64,000 nucleotides of DNA. Source: Siphonodentalium dalli (lineage: Eukaryota > Mollusca > Scaphopoda > Gadilida > Siphonodentaliidae). Position numbers and translations under genes: made by a program. Numbering within the stretch: position 1 is the first letter of the stretch; each line of letters starts with the position of its first letter. The notes below the pieces were generated by a model that had not been told where the DNA came from, did not search any database, and was given only the letters and a program-made list of their open reading frames with translations. Where the stretch lies: NCBI GenBank assembly GCA_032622095.1, contig CP136065.1, positions 36,552,732 through 36,616,731 on the forward strand, given 5' to 3'. Shown here one piece after another: positions 36,501 through 49,975 of this stretch.

Positions 36501-37435
36501 CTACAACGATAAAGACATGGGACGGATAATTGTATCATGGTTCGGATGTTAGTGGATATATTAGTTCAGCGTCTTCGGGTGTTGGTGTAAACATTTTATT
36601 GCATAAAAGAGCAAAGGTATCGAGACACAAGTTTTACAACTTACAAAGGGTCTCTCTTCCCACATAATTGCTTTACATACAACGAACATAAAATACAGAT
36701 TACACACAAATATGACAATTCATATGTATAACATGGTTTCACTTATATCGATGTATGAGATAATCTTGAGTATGACCATAATGGACGTTATTTCAATTTA
36801 TTTGGGGGTTCATCTCGTGGGTTGGTGGTTCAGGTGCGTTGTCGCTTTTTTTACTTGTATTTGAGGCAGAGCTATGACCATTATATGTGAATAATTAAAG
36901 TTCAGTCATCGATGTCAAGGTTATGTATACTTGGACAGCCCTAGATATGTTCCTGTTTTGTGAATAATTCAAGTAGTGTCTCCGATAAGGAGTTTCTCGA
37001 TGTTAATACATTTTACACCCAGGTTAGCATGTCGGTGAAACAACAAACATCGCTGATCTGTATAAAATGGACAGAACAAAAAAATATTGATTTGGTTCTT
37101 CTGTCGGGTGACCACAACGACAGCTTAGGTTGTCCGATATGAAGTTACAAAACTTGTCAGCGTTTAAATCGCTACAGTAATTTCTAAGTTTACAAAGAAG
37201 GGTGTTTATTGCGCGATTTCCGAAATTGAAATAGTCTGCTGTTCAGGTGTTTGTGGTTTCGATGTAATGGCTCGGCGGTTAGTGGGTGCGAGGGTTATTG
37301 AGAAATATTGGGTTCGAAACGTACGGCGTTATTGGGTTCGGATTGCGGGTTTGGGAGTTAGTGAGCTCGGAAGTTAGTTGGCCGAGAACTATAGTGGGTT
37401 CGCTATACACAACAAACCTCACGACGGTGACTTAC

Positions 37436-37480
37436 CATTCTCATCCAGACATTTTGTTTCAGCTGTTGCGTTGGTTCATC
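37436..37480 (-). CDS. Receptor A exon 2: 45-bp micro-exon
   Basis: Acceptor ATGTTTCCAG, donor ATG|GTAAGT. Reads DEPTQQLKQNVWMRM in phase 0, the DE..Q.L.(T/Q)N.W motif that follows the first beta strand. The 45-bp size matches the small second exon seen in many nicotinic subunit genes. Confidence 0.92.
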
Positions 37481-37499
37481 CTGGAAACATAAAATGGGT

Positions 37500-39436
37500 G
37501 CAATAAACTGATATTAATGTTATAATAGAGATATTTCAGTTATTGCAAAAATACTTAAGATGACACCGGAAGTTGTTGAAGGAGACTAAAGACATGAAGG
37601 ATATTCAAGTAACAACCATAGCCAAAGCAGAACAGCCCATCGTCTCCGCGATGAACAATATCTGACTTTGATTTTCCCCGGGCTTTTTGCATATGGTCGG
37701 ATGTGAAATCCCGCCGCATTTTGTATTCATGCTTTATATGAATTGATCTCACGGGGTAGGAACTGTTCCGTGAGGCTGATACCTATTCCGATCTTCGGTC
37801 AAGTTCTTATCCGACCTGGTCAAGGGCACTGGGATTTGCCCATGGTAAATAACAAAAGTTTTACGCAACAGAGATATATATGCAGTTCAGTTGTTGTATA
37901 TACCTTGCCAGCTACATCAACTATCAAGACATACTATTTGGAAATTGTTAAGTAAATGTGGAATAGTAGAATTTATCCATTTTAAGAAATGTCCCAGTTC
38001 ACTAGTGATGTGTCCCAGTTCACCATTGATAAGATCCGTTCACTACCCGAACATCTATGCAACAGATTTTTGGTAAAATAATGTTTGAACTAAAACCTCA
38101 CACTAGACTCACTTTTGGTTGAATTTAATCGCTAATGGTTATTGCGATACGGTAGATTGGTACACGAGGTAAAGCACGTCTGTTTTGGACAAAGTACAAA
38201 AAACTCGCAAGTGAACTGGACACGGATATCGATAGTGAACTGGACCCAAAATCACAAGAGGATCTTTTCTCATGGAGCAGTTCCTACCCCGTGGATCTGT
38301 CTGTGATATAACGCATACCTGTGTTCGTATAATATTGTTTTTAAAGTTGTTTGTGTGTAGTTTTAGCTATGTTTTTATTTTGAGTAACAAATAAAGTTTA
38401 AAACAAATATTTTAGTCATTAATTGTGAAGCGCCAAGAACATGTGGAATTAATTTGGCCTAAGTTTTTTTTGGATTGGCCAAAAAACATTTGTCTAAACT
38501 TTTGGCACAAGGTTTTTCGGTCCAGCGCGAACATTGACCGGAAAAACACTTTTTCACAACCTCGTGATAAAATATATTACTTCTTGAGTGACTTTATTTT
38601 ATCTTAGCACAGAAGGACTAATACGGAACGATCTTCAATTTTCCACACCGAAGAAAATGGGAATTTGTTTGTTCTTTAGACAGCATTATGTGACTGCACG
38701 GAGTTATTCCGAGACATATGATATAATGCACATGTATTTCGTTGACGAAATACATATATATCACCGGAACACCACAAATGCAATACAATACTATATGTAT
38801 GATCTGAACACGCATGTGGTACATGTATGTATGGAGATCTACAATAGGAGCGGGTCGCAGAATACATGCACATGTACTGCATGTAGATTGATGTGCAAAT
38901 ATATGCACTTATAATATTAATATACTATACAGTAAATGTTATGCACGATATTGTTGAGCTAAAGATATGAGAGACATCCTGAACATGTGATATGTGCAAT
39001 ATATGTGTAGGTTATGATATTGATGGTACAGCCCACTAAAAAATGAGTAAACTGAGACCTCCCATGATTTTAGTAGGAAGACTAATATGTTATAGGTCCA
39101 CATAAAATAATTATATTGTTTTTTGTCAAGTACTGACCGAAGACAGATATATAATTGAATTGAATTGGAATATTATGAGACGATTTAAGTCAGTTGTTTG
39201 CCATGTTTGGTGTATGTTTGTTAATTTGTTCACGTTGGTTTGTTATTAGTTTTTTGTCTGCATTTGCTCTTGGTTTTTCCTGTTTTTACGAAGTGGTATA
39301 AATTCGTGATGAAAGTAACCGTCTGTGCGTTCTGTCCTCACTAATAAAATACGAAACTTCGTGATTTGTTATGGTTACTGAAACGACCTACACGACTTCA
39401 CAACCAAGCGGACCAATGATTGAGAGTATCACTTAC
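37500..39436. other. Intron 1 of receptor A, no other gene seen
   Basis: 38440-38540 contains TTTGGCC and TTTCGGTCCAGCGCGAAC, which resembles the right end of the hAT-type element at 22408-23000 (TTTCGGTCCAGCGCGGAC), probably an eroded relative. Overlapping ORFs at 38588-38914 are not recognised. Confidence 0.45.
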
Positions 39437-39600
39437 CAGCGTAATTAGCTGCCTTAAGCCGATGTCCATTGTGATGTTGACTACACCTTGTGGGGTACAG
39501 TGCGGCCTCAGATTCCGATCGTAGTTCATCAGCAGGTGTGCCCGTAACGCATGTCGGTCCGTGTTCCCTGTGTTGCCTTCAGCTCCGACATTGCATGTGC
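39437..39600 (-). CDS. Receptor A exon 1 (mature N-terminus)
   Basis: Donor ACGCTG|GTAAGT at 39437 is clear. The frame reads HALRAHLLMNYDRNLRPHC then TPQGVVNITMDIGLRQLITL, matching the L...LL..Y...(L)RP and V.V.(L)..(L)(Q)LI.(V/L) region that opens nicotinic receptor subunits, and joins in phase 0 to DEPTQQ. The acceptor is inferred at CTCTTTCCTCACCGAG, giving exon start 39600 (GCACATGC). The signal peptide is not in this exon and must be further upstream. Confidence 0.85.
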
Positions 39601-41260
39601 CTCGGTGAGGAAAGAGGTGTGGTTTACATGATTGTGACTATGTGTCACCGTTATTGGCTATCAAAGTTATAAGTTACATTTATTGCACCCCCTTGAGCCA
39701 AACCACAGTTCTGAAGTTCGGCAAATTCAAGTCGCACCCACGTCGGCTTGAGTTCCAACTGGTACCCCAAAAAACTTAAGCTGACACCCCAATCTATATA
39801 TATTTGGAAAAATTCCAACTGTATGCTATTTTATTTCACGAAATTAACCAAAAGTATTAAAATATCTGAGGATTGGTCTACAAGCAACGTATTTCACATG
39901 CTTTACCATATGGTAGTCTCACTAGTTATAGATATAAAGTAACAAATAAGCTTTATATCGGTAATCAGTCACTCACCAAACTATTAATGGTTTGGATATC
40001 AAACTTATAGATTCATTTGTCCGCTTGTATCCATTGTCTCACTATGTCCCTCAGTTCTTTTCGTGGATACCCCGATGTTTCGATGATTTCTTCCAGAGAA
40101 ATAATGCTTCGAGTGCACATTATTGCTTCATATTCATTTTTTTTTGTTAATGCACATGACTTTACCAATCTTATTAAATATATGCTACAAGTGTATATAT
40201 ACAAGTATACGCACATCTTGACCAATATTGACTGGTACCTACCAATATGCATATGACAGCAATATCAAATGCAATTCGAGTTTAGTGCCGTGAAGTACTC
40301 ATGTATGTAGGATACTTTGCAAGTATATACAGTAATGTAGTATTTGTCAATATACAGAGTTTGATTATATATATTTCTTGGCCAATCCAACTACATAAGT
40401 ATATAAACTATATATAGACAAATTATCTAATTTAAGCCAGATATTATCCAATCATCTTGGTGTAGTGACGTCGAACATCTACCAATCCATGATGATTAAC
40501 AATTAAGGTATAACGTTTGCTTGAAGAAATTATTCAGGATACGTACTCAGCAAACATCGAAACAACACAATATTCCGTGTATATATACAGGATATCTTGG
40601 ATTGCGCAATAAGTACCAATAACAAGCCTTAACCAAGCCACTCCAATATGGAGTCCGATAACAAGTTGGGTAAATATAAAACTAGATAAAAAATGGCACA
40701 CTTTACATGAGTGGTTAAAAGAACTACAGATGAATTATATACAGTAAATAACACTTTACCTGTGACAGAAATTGGAAACATGTGATAATTTCTTCCCAAC
40801 TAAAATCCGACTCGACGCCGAAGGTTTGTAGTTGAGAAATTTCCATACATAAAAGTAAATCTTGATTGGGAGATCTCTACTATGAATTTTTTGTCGAGAA
40901 ACCCATACATTACGCCACATAATATGACTTTATTCTCATGTTTTTGACGTGAGTGTTTGAATTTTGAAATGTCACAACCAGGTATCACATAGTTTGGCTA
41001 TCACTGTATCCAGTTTATATATAGAAGCTAGTGGGCATTCATTGAACAACCTCTTGATTAATCCTGATTGGGATTTGGAACAGGCTGGCTATGTTAAGCT
41101 GGATACTTGCATGTTTGAGTGAACCTGGCCCATTTTATATAAAAGACACAATAGTCAGTGAGAAACATACATGTTTACTTTCTGGTTAAGTTGAGTCACA
41201 ACTCACCCGCACTTTGGTGAATCTTTCGCTGTGGTACAAGTACAATCATTACATGTTATC
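39601..41260. other. Upstream region of receptor A, nothing certain
   Basis: A minus-strand frame at 40150-40013 (MCTRSIISLEEI, PRKELRDIVRQWIQADK, stop) looks protein-like and hydrophilic, but has no clear acceptor and no recognised family. The same bases are also open on the plus strand. Left unassigned. Confidence 0.3.
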
Positions 41261-41417
41261 GATGCAGTGAATTGATCTGGGCGAAGTATCACGTCCAGTT
41301 GAAGAGGTCAGATCGCTGGATCAAACGAGCCGCTGCGGGCGTCGAGTTTGATCCAGCGATCTGACATCTTCCACGAGAAGTGATGCGAAGTCCAGATAAA
41401 TTCACTGCAGCGACAAC
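41255..41417. repeat. Hairpin element
   Basis: Arms GCAGTGAATTGATCTGGGCG..GTCAGATCGCTGGATCAAAC and GTTTGATCCAGCGATCTGAC..CCAGATAAATTCACTGC form a stem of about 63 bp with a 19-bp GC-rich loop. Foldback-type; no target duplication resolved. Confidence 0.85.
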
Positions 41418-41540
41418 AGGTTTATTATATGACATGTTTTTTATTTTAAAAAATCACAATTTCTGTCATTAATTATGAAATGAAACCATGCACATATAGG
41501 CCACTAGCTAGTAACACAAATAAAGAATGAAGGAACTTAC

Positions 41541-41592
41541 CTGTTTTTACGGACATGCGCAGTATGCGAGATAGAGAAGGGTGGTATGACAT
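41541..41592 (-). CDS. Possible 5' coding exon of receptor A (tentative)
   Basis: An ATG at 41592 opens MSYHPSLSRILRMSVKT and runs into a consensus donor ACAG|GTAAGT at 41541. Its phase (one base over) fits the inferred acceptor at 39600 exactly. However, the peptide is not a convincing signal sequence, and phase agreement has a one-in-three chance. cDNA would settle it. Confidence 0.25.
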
Positions 41593-42670
41593 CGGATCAA
41601 ACTGTAGCTGACCCAGTGGTCGGGAAATGATCGCTTTACTATAGTGGTATTGGGGAAATAGAAACGATATTCATATAATAAGTAATAATATTACACTGAG
41701 CGACTGAACAATGCATCATGCTAACTGTGTTATCGAAACATAGGTGACCATGACAACCTTGTCGCCAAGTCATCGCTTGGTATTATGGAGTCTGCTATTG
41801 TCTTCACTCTACTATGTTTCAATTCAAATATCTGTGACGACAACTGATAGCGTTGTGAATTATGATGTGATATGCTCCCACCAGTATGAACTTAGACATG
41901 AAGCGTGTAAATGACTGGACAATTTCACGCCCGTCCGTGACTGGACAATTTCATACCAAAAACAAGTTAGCCAAATCAAATGTTTTATTTGAACATAAAT
42001 TTGAGTGATAACTATGATAGTTTTGGTCTTTATGTCTTAAAATGAGAGGCCCGATTCGCATGTTTTTAGACTGCATCGTAATGGTAATCACTCGAAATTG
42101 AAAAACGCACATGACATATGTGCTTTTCGAATATAGATGCAGTTAGTAGGTATACACCCATGTATTACATTGATCTCTTGAGAATGTTTGGATATTGATT
42201 GACATTGCCCTCTGTACTCTGATATAAGGTGTGTCCCATCATTCAGCATACCTGTATGTGTAGGCTAATTGACTACTGTTAACCAATACATTGTATGTCA
42301 ATAGCTGTACTGCATGCTTGCTTCAGATGAAATAGCATATTTAAAGATTGAATGTATCATGCAGCATTCAACAAAGATCAAATACCTAGATTTACCAACC
42401 TGCATAATTGTCGTTTGTTAATGAGATTTGTAATGATACATAACCTCAACTTGACAAATGTACAAATGCATGCATAATTTGATTGTCCATTAATTGGGAA
42501 ATCTACTAATGTGTTTATTTCCGGTCGGGAGATTTGGCATATATTGGGCTCGACAGACCCCCGCCCAATAGATGCTGAAATCCCCACGCACCGATATAAA
42601 CAGTTTAATGCATTTTATGAGATAATTAACCTGAATCACGATTATGGGGGATTGTGATCTATACGGAGAA

Positions 42671-42833
42671 TTGACATGTTTAACATAAATACCGCTATGA
42701 TATACGAGAGATTGACATGTTTAACACAAAACCGCTATGATATACGAGAGATTGACATGTTTAACATAAATACCGCTATGATATATGAGAGATTGACATG
42801 TTTAACACAAATACCGCTATGGTATGCGAGAGG
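42671..42833 (+). repeat. 41-bp minisatellite, 4 units
   Basis: TTGACATGTTTAACATAAAT plus ACCGCTATGATATACGAGAGA repeats four times with few changes. Non-coding. Confidence 0.95.
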
Positions 42834-44099
42834 TTGAGCCAAAGTAGATTTACAGGGAAATAATAAATCTAATTTAAGAATTTACGAAATTTATCGTTCA
42901 GTTATAATATGAATCGTACGTGACACGTAGTGGAGCAACCACACTTGATGTGCATCAAATTTGCCTTTTTTCGGCGACATAACGCTAAGAATAAATTATG
43001 TAACAGCATGCAGTGGAGACGACATGCCAAATTGACTAGACTTTTTCGTTTTCATTAAGCTGACCAACGAAATTGGTCTAAATGAAATTAATAGACTTAT
43101 ATAACATGTGAATTCCTCGTAAGTTGTGAAGTAGTTACTTTAATTTGTATCGCTATGCTTCATTTCCAATTCCGCGTTTTTTGCAATCTCCACACGGTTG
43201 CTAACCGGAAGTCACGTGACAATTTCTCCAAAATCTATACCCGCGATCTTGAAAAATCACTGATGGATATAGATAAAATTATATGACGTCATTCATCTGC
43301 CTTAGGTATAAGCACACTTTGTTGTTGCTATAATTATATACATGTAAACTGATTTACCGTAAAGCTTACAGCTGTTTCCTATGATATCACAGTTGCCGGC
43401 AACATCGCCCATATACGCGTTACAAGAGCAGAAAAAGAGCATAACATGAATACAATTACGTGATTATACCAACCGATTAATAAGCACTGAACAAATATTC
43501 CTAATTTCATGACGTCTGCATATCCACCGTTCACCAGACCTGTTAATTAATTTGGATGGAGAAACTGGATCATATCAACAAACACCCATATGTGCGTGGT
43601 TTATATAACTATGTAGTTCGCATGCGCCGAACAAGTCGGCATTTCAATGTGTACTTATGGTCGCCCAATCGAAAGCATTAATTGGATGTCTCAGTTCCGT
43701 TGTCTCACATGCATTGTCATTCAATGCAATACATGCATTGATTATAAACTGAAGGTATCTGCGCTAATTAAATAGAAAGGATTTTTGCCCTGAATATTGG
43801 TTATTATAGTGGCACATCACATAATCTTACGACACTACATGTAGATGCGGCTCCAAGGAAACCACAGCTCGTTTCACAATATTTCCGTACATATTGACAA
43901 TGTGTCTGTCGGCTCGTTGATAACAGCACATGACATAATATAGCCGTGTAAATTGTCAGTGGACTTCTTAGTTAAAGTCGTATCACCAACGTGAGCTGAT
44001 AGGGTAACCTGCTCCCCATATGACTGAACCACACTAATTTGTCCATACTATGCCCACAAACTATTTTAAGCAGCGTTCAAATAAAAACAAATGATGACC
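42834..44099. other. No gene seen
   Basis: Non-coding AT-rich sequence between the minisatellite and LINE copy B. Contains AACCGGAAGTCACGTGAC at 43204, which is promoter-like, but no exon was found beside it. Confidence 0.4.
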
Positions 44100-46560
44100 A
44101 CGAAGACACCAGACAAGATTGCGTCAAAATGACCGTTGTTTTTTCATAAGAGGAACTAAGTTAGTTTGATTTTACCTTTAGAACGAAAATATTGTCAAGT
44201 GCATACAGGTCATGTATGTGAAGCTATGACATAGTGCAATACTTTCGGGGCACAATTTGAACAGTCAATCGACGATGGCATCCAAAATGACTACCCGAAG
44301 CGGAAACATTGACCATTGTACTAATATTTCCACGATCATGTATTGCTGTTTGGAATTGGTGGAAGATTGTTCCTTTTTGTTTCTCATTGCTCATGTTAAA
44401 TGATCATTTGGATAAAAACGTGTCTCCTTATTTCTGGTTCCCAACCCCTTCCGAATTCCGATTACTCAAAAATGTGATTTTAAAGAATGCAACATGAAAT
44501 TTCACCATTGCTCGCCACTTGGATTCCTGTTCAATTTAAGACACAATTAGCAGAATTTGCGTATATCATTCATAACCTGTGAACATTACATCTGAATATA
44601 ACCCAAACTGTCACTTTTATCCACTATGGCTGTCAAAAATGGCGTCCGAACTGCAGCAAATGCTATATCCTAGCGTAAAAGGCTAAATAAAATGAAATCG
44701 TTAGTTACTATCGCCATCATTCATATAACACATCAATCGGGGAAATAAACACAATCATCGTATGTAATAAGTGAAAAATGATCACAAAAACTTATAATTG
44801 AGAACGTTCTTTGTTATCTGCCACTTTTGGGGAACTGAAGCGTGGTCGCTCTTTATTACAGTCTATCATTATAATTTGTTCTGCCATGACTCAAAATTGA
44901 AGGTGTTAAAACATCCTTTCTTGAAAGACGAAAACTGAAGATTACAATATTCTATTAGTGCGTCAATGAGTCCGATCAACAGTTTTTACGTATATTACAC
45001 GTTGTTTGTGGTGTCAAATGGCATCAGAAGCATTGCGGCGCATATATAGGTATTATGTTTTCTGTTAATAAAATGTATTGCCACTCAAATACACACAAAA
45101 CATATACAAGTAAAGTATGGTATGATATGTTATTATGGTACTTGATATATTGTTAATTGTGTAAGTGTGTTATATTTAATTATTATACCATCCAACCTAA
45201 ACCTGAAGCAAGTATTAATGATCAACGACAAACACAATTTGTTCACCATATCGAAGAACCGAACGGTTCCTCCATAAAAGAGAGCTGTGCAGAATCAGGC
45301 AAAAATACAAACTTTGTCGTATGTTTGTCCTTGTCGAAGTGTAACAGCGGTATATTATAATCGACGGAACAAGAAAACGCATATACATGTAATTGGCACT
45401 TGCGTGTAATTACTTGACATACATATACGCTTCTGTTGGATATTGCATTCATATATTACATTTTATACGACTTTATGCACGCAGTTAAATAGTTTTGCTT
45501 TGTATTTAATATGTGCGTTTAATGCACATGAGAAGAAATAAATTTAGATTATCAACGAAATTATATTATAAGCCAAAATTGAAATTGGAAATCATTTAAA
45601 GCTTTCTGTCCGTCGCAACTTATGGTATTGGACAAAGTATACGGCATATATAACAATAGCAAAGTATGGCATTATGCATTGTTTATATCAGGTCTATACA
45701 CGTATGGGTGGAATTAGCGTGTAAATATGTATGCATAAAAAACCAACCGATTCATCAAGTGATTAATATATATTATGTTTACTAATGTACTTTTGTTCTG
45801 TGATAAACAGCAAAGACATAATAAAACATTAGAACTCAATAATAAAATCTTCATTCGTTACTAAAATGTGATATTGCGTGATGAATTGGTAACAAACTAT
45901 GACTCGTAGTAATCAGCCTAAATGTCCACCACATATCGTGGGAACGCAGGGACGTCGTATACATATAGCTATAACCACCATATTATATATGACTCGTAGT
46001 CATCTGTTCTCATTAAAGTGGTAGATACCGAGATGGTGCAAAAACTCGTCGGCTCACCAGCATGGCCGGACAACATTTTAGTTAGGCGATTTTTCAAGCA
46101 CACATGTCACTGGAGCCAAGACAATTATCGATTAATGCCGAATATCTGGGGTCTACCTAACATTAAAAGTCTAAAGATCACACGAAGTGGCGATTCAACA
46201 AGATTGACAATTATAAACGTGCAAGTCAGTTACATGTATGTCTTCATTAATACATATCAAAGACATATGTCACAAATCTGATATTGCTCTTTCAGGAACT
46301 ATGGTTGATAAGACATCTAAGACATGAAATTCCTATTATCCATTGGATGCATACTGACTTCGAAACGGCAGGTGTTTCTGCTGTTTATTACGATATTACG
46401 ATGGAACTCCGATAATGTGGAGAAAGTCCGAAATTCTAACTGGCTGAAGGTATTACCAGAAAAATATCGCATGTTGGACGCAATGAATCGCACCATGTAC
46501 CTGGTTAGAAGACACACGCAGAGAAGCACGATATGAGAATGTACTACCGTAAACTTCGAC
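44100..46560 (+). repeat. LINE family 2, copy B (upstream region plus endonuclease start)
   Basis: Inverted relative to copy A at 15713-19080 and collinear with it. At 44536-44539 a single TTAA marks the empty site for the 494-bp element present in copy A. 46290-46560 is the endonuclease segment (SDIALFQELWL-like start, then frameshifted, IMWRKSEILTG), the counterpart of 15713-15935. Truncated near 46560. No intact frame. Confidence 0.7.
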
Positions 46561-47129
46561 GATCGATTTTTCCTGAATTGTTCAATACACCAGGCTGAAA
46601 TTTGGTATGTAGGGGCTTTGCTGAATGCCCAATGTAACTACTTTGGAGATTCAATTCAATGCGCCAAATTCGAGTTAATGACACGGTAGCACCTATCCAG
46701 AACGGGAAATCGGGACCCATTTTCAAGTTTAGGGACATCTCAGTGTGCCATTCCTATCAATGCATGCCCATTTCGATAAGAATTCAGAATTTGTTCACGT
46801 TCACTGTAGCAAGCACATTCGAAGCCATGATAACTCATGTCGAGTCCTTGTCTCCATTTATCTGATATATATTATTGAAATGCATTTGTTAATTTTAGAA
46901 TTTTGCCTCGAAATTAAGTGGCGTGATAAAAAAAATGGCCAACCCCGACCCAAAATGTTTTAAATGTCTTTATCTGCTAATTCCTCGACTTTGTATGTTG
47001 TAAATTACATCCGATTTGGAAACAAAGATTTCAGTAGCATTTAGATATATACTAAACGGAATACGGACCCAATAGAATAACAATATACGCCCTTGTTTAC
47101 AACATGGAAGTACATGTATAATAAGCTCA
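46561..47129. other. No gene seen
   Basis: 46800-46860 (CAAGCACATTCGAAGCCATGA) shows short similarity to 53573-53600 inside the LTR element (CAAGCATATTTGAAGCAATGA); the significance is unclear. ORFs on both strands here are short and unrecognised. Confidence 0.35.
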
Positions 47130-47398
47130 ATTTGTGTTATAATAATGTATATCGAGTCAGTATGGGTTATGTAACGCCAGCGGTGTGTTCGTGAATGATC
47201 GAGAGTTTGATAATTGAGATGTTGATAGGAAAGTTTGTGTATTGTTTTCACGAGAAGGTAAGTAATTGTATATCATCTGTAGTAATGCCACCATGCATAT
47301 AGTTTATACCTGATCATATATTGGACCGTATTACTGTATACGTGACACAATTATATCAACAGTTATATATACAATTGTGCCTGAATTTTGTTGTACAT
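47130..47398 (-). repeat. Duplicated 3' flank of receptor B
   Basis: Aligns with 27770-28131 downstream of receptor A. Supports a segmental duplication that included the 3' flank. Confidence 0.7.
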
Positions 47399-47677
47399 TC
47401 AGAGTCCCATAAGTTTTTTCAGAAGAAAACATGTGATCGTTATTATCTGAAATAAGGAAAACACCACGAAGCAAATCCGGTCAACAACGGTCGCTAATAT
47501 TCTCCATTCGACGCCATAATCGGCTTCTTCCGCCAGTTTTCGTGGAAGTTCGTTAAATGGTCCAATTGCATCCATCGGTTGTCTGGCAGTCATCAGGTCT
47601 GATCCTCTTGCTAAATTGTCTTCCGGTGCTATCCTTCCTTCAGATGCTGAACTCTTTTCGAGTGTCGTTTCTTTACC
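47399..47677 (-). CDS. Receptor B last exon: intracellular loop, MA helix, intact M4
   Basis: 279 bp, acceptor CTTGATTTTAG. Reads GKETTLEKSSASEGRIAPED, LPRKLAEEADYGVEWRILA and VVDRICFVVFSLFQIITITC FLLKKLMGL, then a stop. The hydrophobic run after VVDR is the full M4. Phase 0 fits the M3 exon at 60816-60985, 13 kb upstream; the distance is largely explained by the LTR element (47816-55877) and the TTAA element (57620-60235) in the intron. Assignment to receptor B rather than to a separate copy rests on phase, order and lack of another candidate. Confidence 0.85.
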   Translation of the reverse strand, partial: GKETTLEKSSASEGRIAPEDNLARGSDLMTARQPMDAIGPFNELPRKLAEEADYGVEWRILATVVDRICFVVFSLFQIITITCFLLKKLMGL

Positions 47678-47815
47678 CTAAAATCAAGATATAAATGGTA
47701 AATTTTTGTATTTCTACATTTGTATTTTGAGTCCATCCGGAAACCATTGTTTCTAAATTCACTTTGTTTCCAATGGGCCGGGTTCATAAATAATGATAAC
47801 AGTTCTAATGCATTG

Positions 47816-48211
47816 TGTGAGGTAATGGACACATAGATATATATAGGTACAAGTCTTTATTATGTCGTGAATAAGATACAAGCATTGTATACAAATGTGA
47901 CAATCGATGATGCTAGTGTTAGAATAGTCGAGCCTCTACGTATTAGAGGCTCGGAAGTGGAATAGGGAAAGCATGATATCTTGGGGAATTGTATTTACTT
48001 ATATACCATTTGGGTGAATACATAATGAGGTGTTTGGTAATACACATCGGGATTGGTCCCGCTGTTATGTTAATTTCCTATGACCATATTTGGGGAGCCT
48101 TATTCATTGTGTGTAGGTCTTGGTAGGGAGTAAGACGTGTGAGGTTTCTTTCCTTAAGGAACCGAAGACGGATATTCGAGTTTGGGGTATATATGTCCTA
48201 GTTATGTCACA
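47816..48211 (-). repeat. 3' LTR (396 bp)
   Basis: Plus-strand ends TGTGAGGTAATGG and TAGTTATGTCACA. Differs from the other LTR at AGCATTGTAT/AGCAGTGTAT, CCTTATTC/CCTTCTTC and GAAGACGG/GAACACGG. Contains the palindrome CCTCTACGTATTAGAGG. Confidence 0.95.
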
Positions 48212-48224
48212 TACCTCCCATACC
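48212..48224 (-). promoter_or_regulatory. Putative polypurine tract
   Basis: The minus strand reads GGTATGGGAGGTA immediately before the 3' LTR, as expected for the plus-strand DNA primer of an LTR element. A weak primer-binding-site candidate, TGGTACCGTGAAC, lies at 55460-55472, 9 nt inside the other LTR. Confidence 0.5.
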
Positions 48225-49709
48225 ACGGAAGATTTTCGGCTTAGTTGAAAATCTTTAGTTCTATCAAAAGAAGGGACATAATGGGGGTGTATGATATGTT
48301 GATCTGGTTAGCTTGATTGAAGGACAATGATATATATATAGTTATAAGTAACATATAGCACATTGGTAATAGACGTACATATAATAACAATGCATTCAAT
48401 ACTAAAATGGTGAAATAAATTATGATGAGAGACAATTCGTTTTTACCATTGCTGTAAATGTTTGCACATATTTATACTTTTAGATATGAAAGTGTTGGGG
48501 TCAAGTTGACCTTTTGGCTGGAGTGTAGCATATTGGTTTGGTGATTTATCTTGTCTGATAAGAACACGTGTGTTTATGAGATGGTGCTCGTGGCATGTTA
48601 ATTGATCTGTTTCTTGACAGGTGAAAGCGACTTTGATATATTTGGCTAATTAATAGTGATGCTTGTATTTCACAGCCTATCGTGTCATAATAGCGTTGCT
48701 TTGTTGCAGCTGTTCAGACATTTTCGCAGTAACGATATTTGGGGTAGAAATATGCCCCTTATGGAAAATGATGTGGTGAAGTATATAAGTATATATATAA
48801 TTAAATAAATTTGGAGCGCGCGTGTTTGACATATATCATATCGACGATAGCCGAACTGATTGGCATTTGCTAGTAGCTTTCAATGTTATTGATATTAGAT
48901 ACGAATTTCGCGTCCTTTAGTCTTATCGAACCCATGTGTGATGTGTGATGAGTCATATAAGTCTGGCTGTGTAGGTGAAGTTGCGTGTGTTTATATGTAC
49001 AGGGGGGTATGCCTTTATATAAATAACAAATATTATCATTGCATGGTGATCTATATCGGTAGCATTGTATATGAATTGTAATTGTATGTCCCTATTTAGT
49101 TGTATTGATATATTTGAACAAAATGTGTTCCTGACGTGATATTTTGTTCCTGGACAAATTATATCGGAAATTTGTATTCCGTTGTCCTAGTGGAACAACT
49201 TGATGATTGTACGCGTCTGGGATTTAGATGAAGAAACTTGAAGCTTCTTTATACGTGAGTTCTAGACATCGTTTCGCCTTAATGAATAGTAATGGTGGTA
49301 TGAACTGGTGTTGGACATGTGGTTAATTTGAGTTATAGGATCCGATATAGGGCCTATATGAATATGTTATTAATGACAGCTAATCATTGGCAAGTATATA
49401 TGACAATGATATATGGGGTAGGGAAGAATATGATCAATATTGCCTAAGGACAGACAATATTTGTGTCGTTTGGGATAAAGCCTATTTTGGCACTGTACGT
49501 GCACATTTTGGTAAGCGGCGGTATTGGGTGAAGTTTGTACGTGAATTTCGTGTTCACGTGTATTGGATTTTTTTTTTATGCACGATATAGATGCATGTGG
49601 GGTCCGTGTATTGCGCGTTACATGTATGTAAGAGTGAGCTTCAGTTAGCTCTGTACATGTATCTGGGATTTTTATGCACGATTGTGCACTGTGTGTTCTA
49701 TATATGTTA

Positions 49710-49975
49710 AGTTAACTGGGCCTTGATTGGCCGTTAACATGTACGTTGTATTTGGAGATTTTCTTGTGGAAGGGCGTTCGGGTGTCATGGGAATTGGATG
49801 GGGAATGGTATATGAGGATTTGATGGGTAACTGTGTACACACGTTTGTCGTGTGTTATAGATTACATGTTAAGTTAATTAGGCCTTGATTGGCCGTTAAC
49901 GTGTACGTTGTATTTGGAGATTTTCTTGTGGAAGGGGGTTCGGGTGTTATGGAAATTGGATGGGGAATTGTATCT
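49710..49975 (+). repeat. Pair of about 107-bp direct repeats inside the LTR element
   Basis: GGCCTTGATTGGCCGTTAAC, GTACGTTGTATTTGGAGATT and TTCTTGTGGAAGGG recur about 157 bp apart with few changes. Confidence 0.85.

Noticed and set aside
40013-40256. Opposed 79-codon frames, the minus one ending RKELRDIVRQWIQADK
   Set aside because: The minus-strand peptide looks protein-like, but no acceptor, donor or homologous family could be identified; left unassigned.
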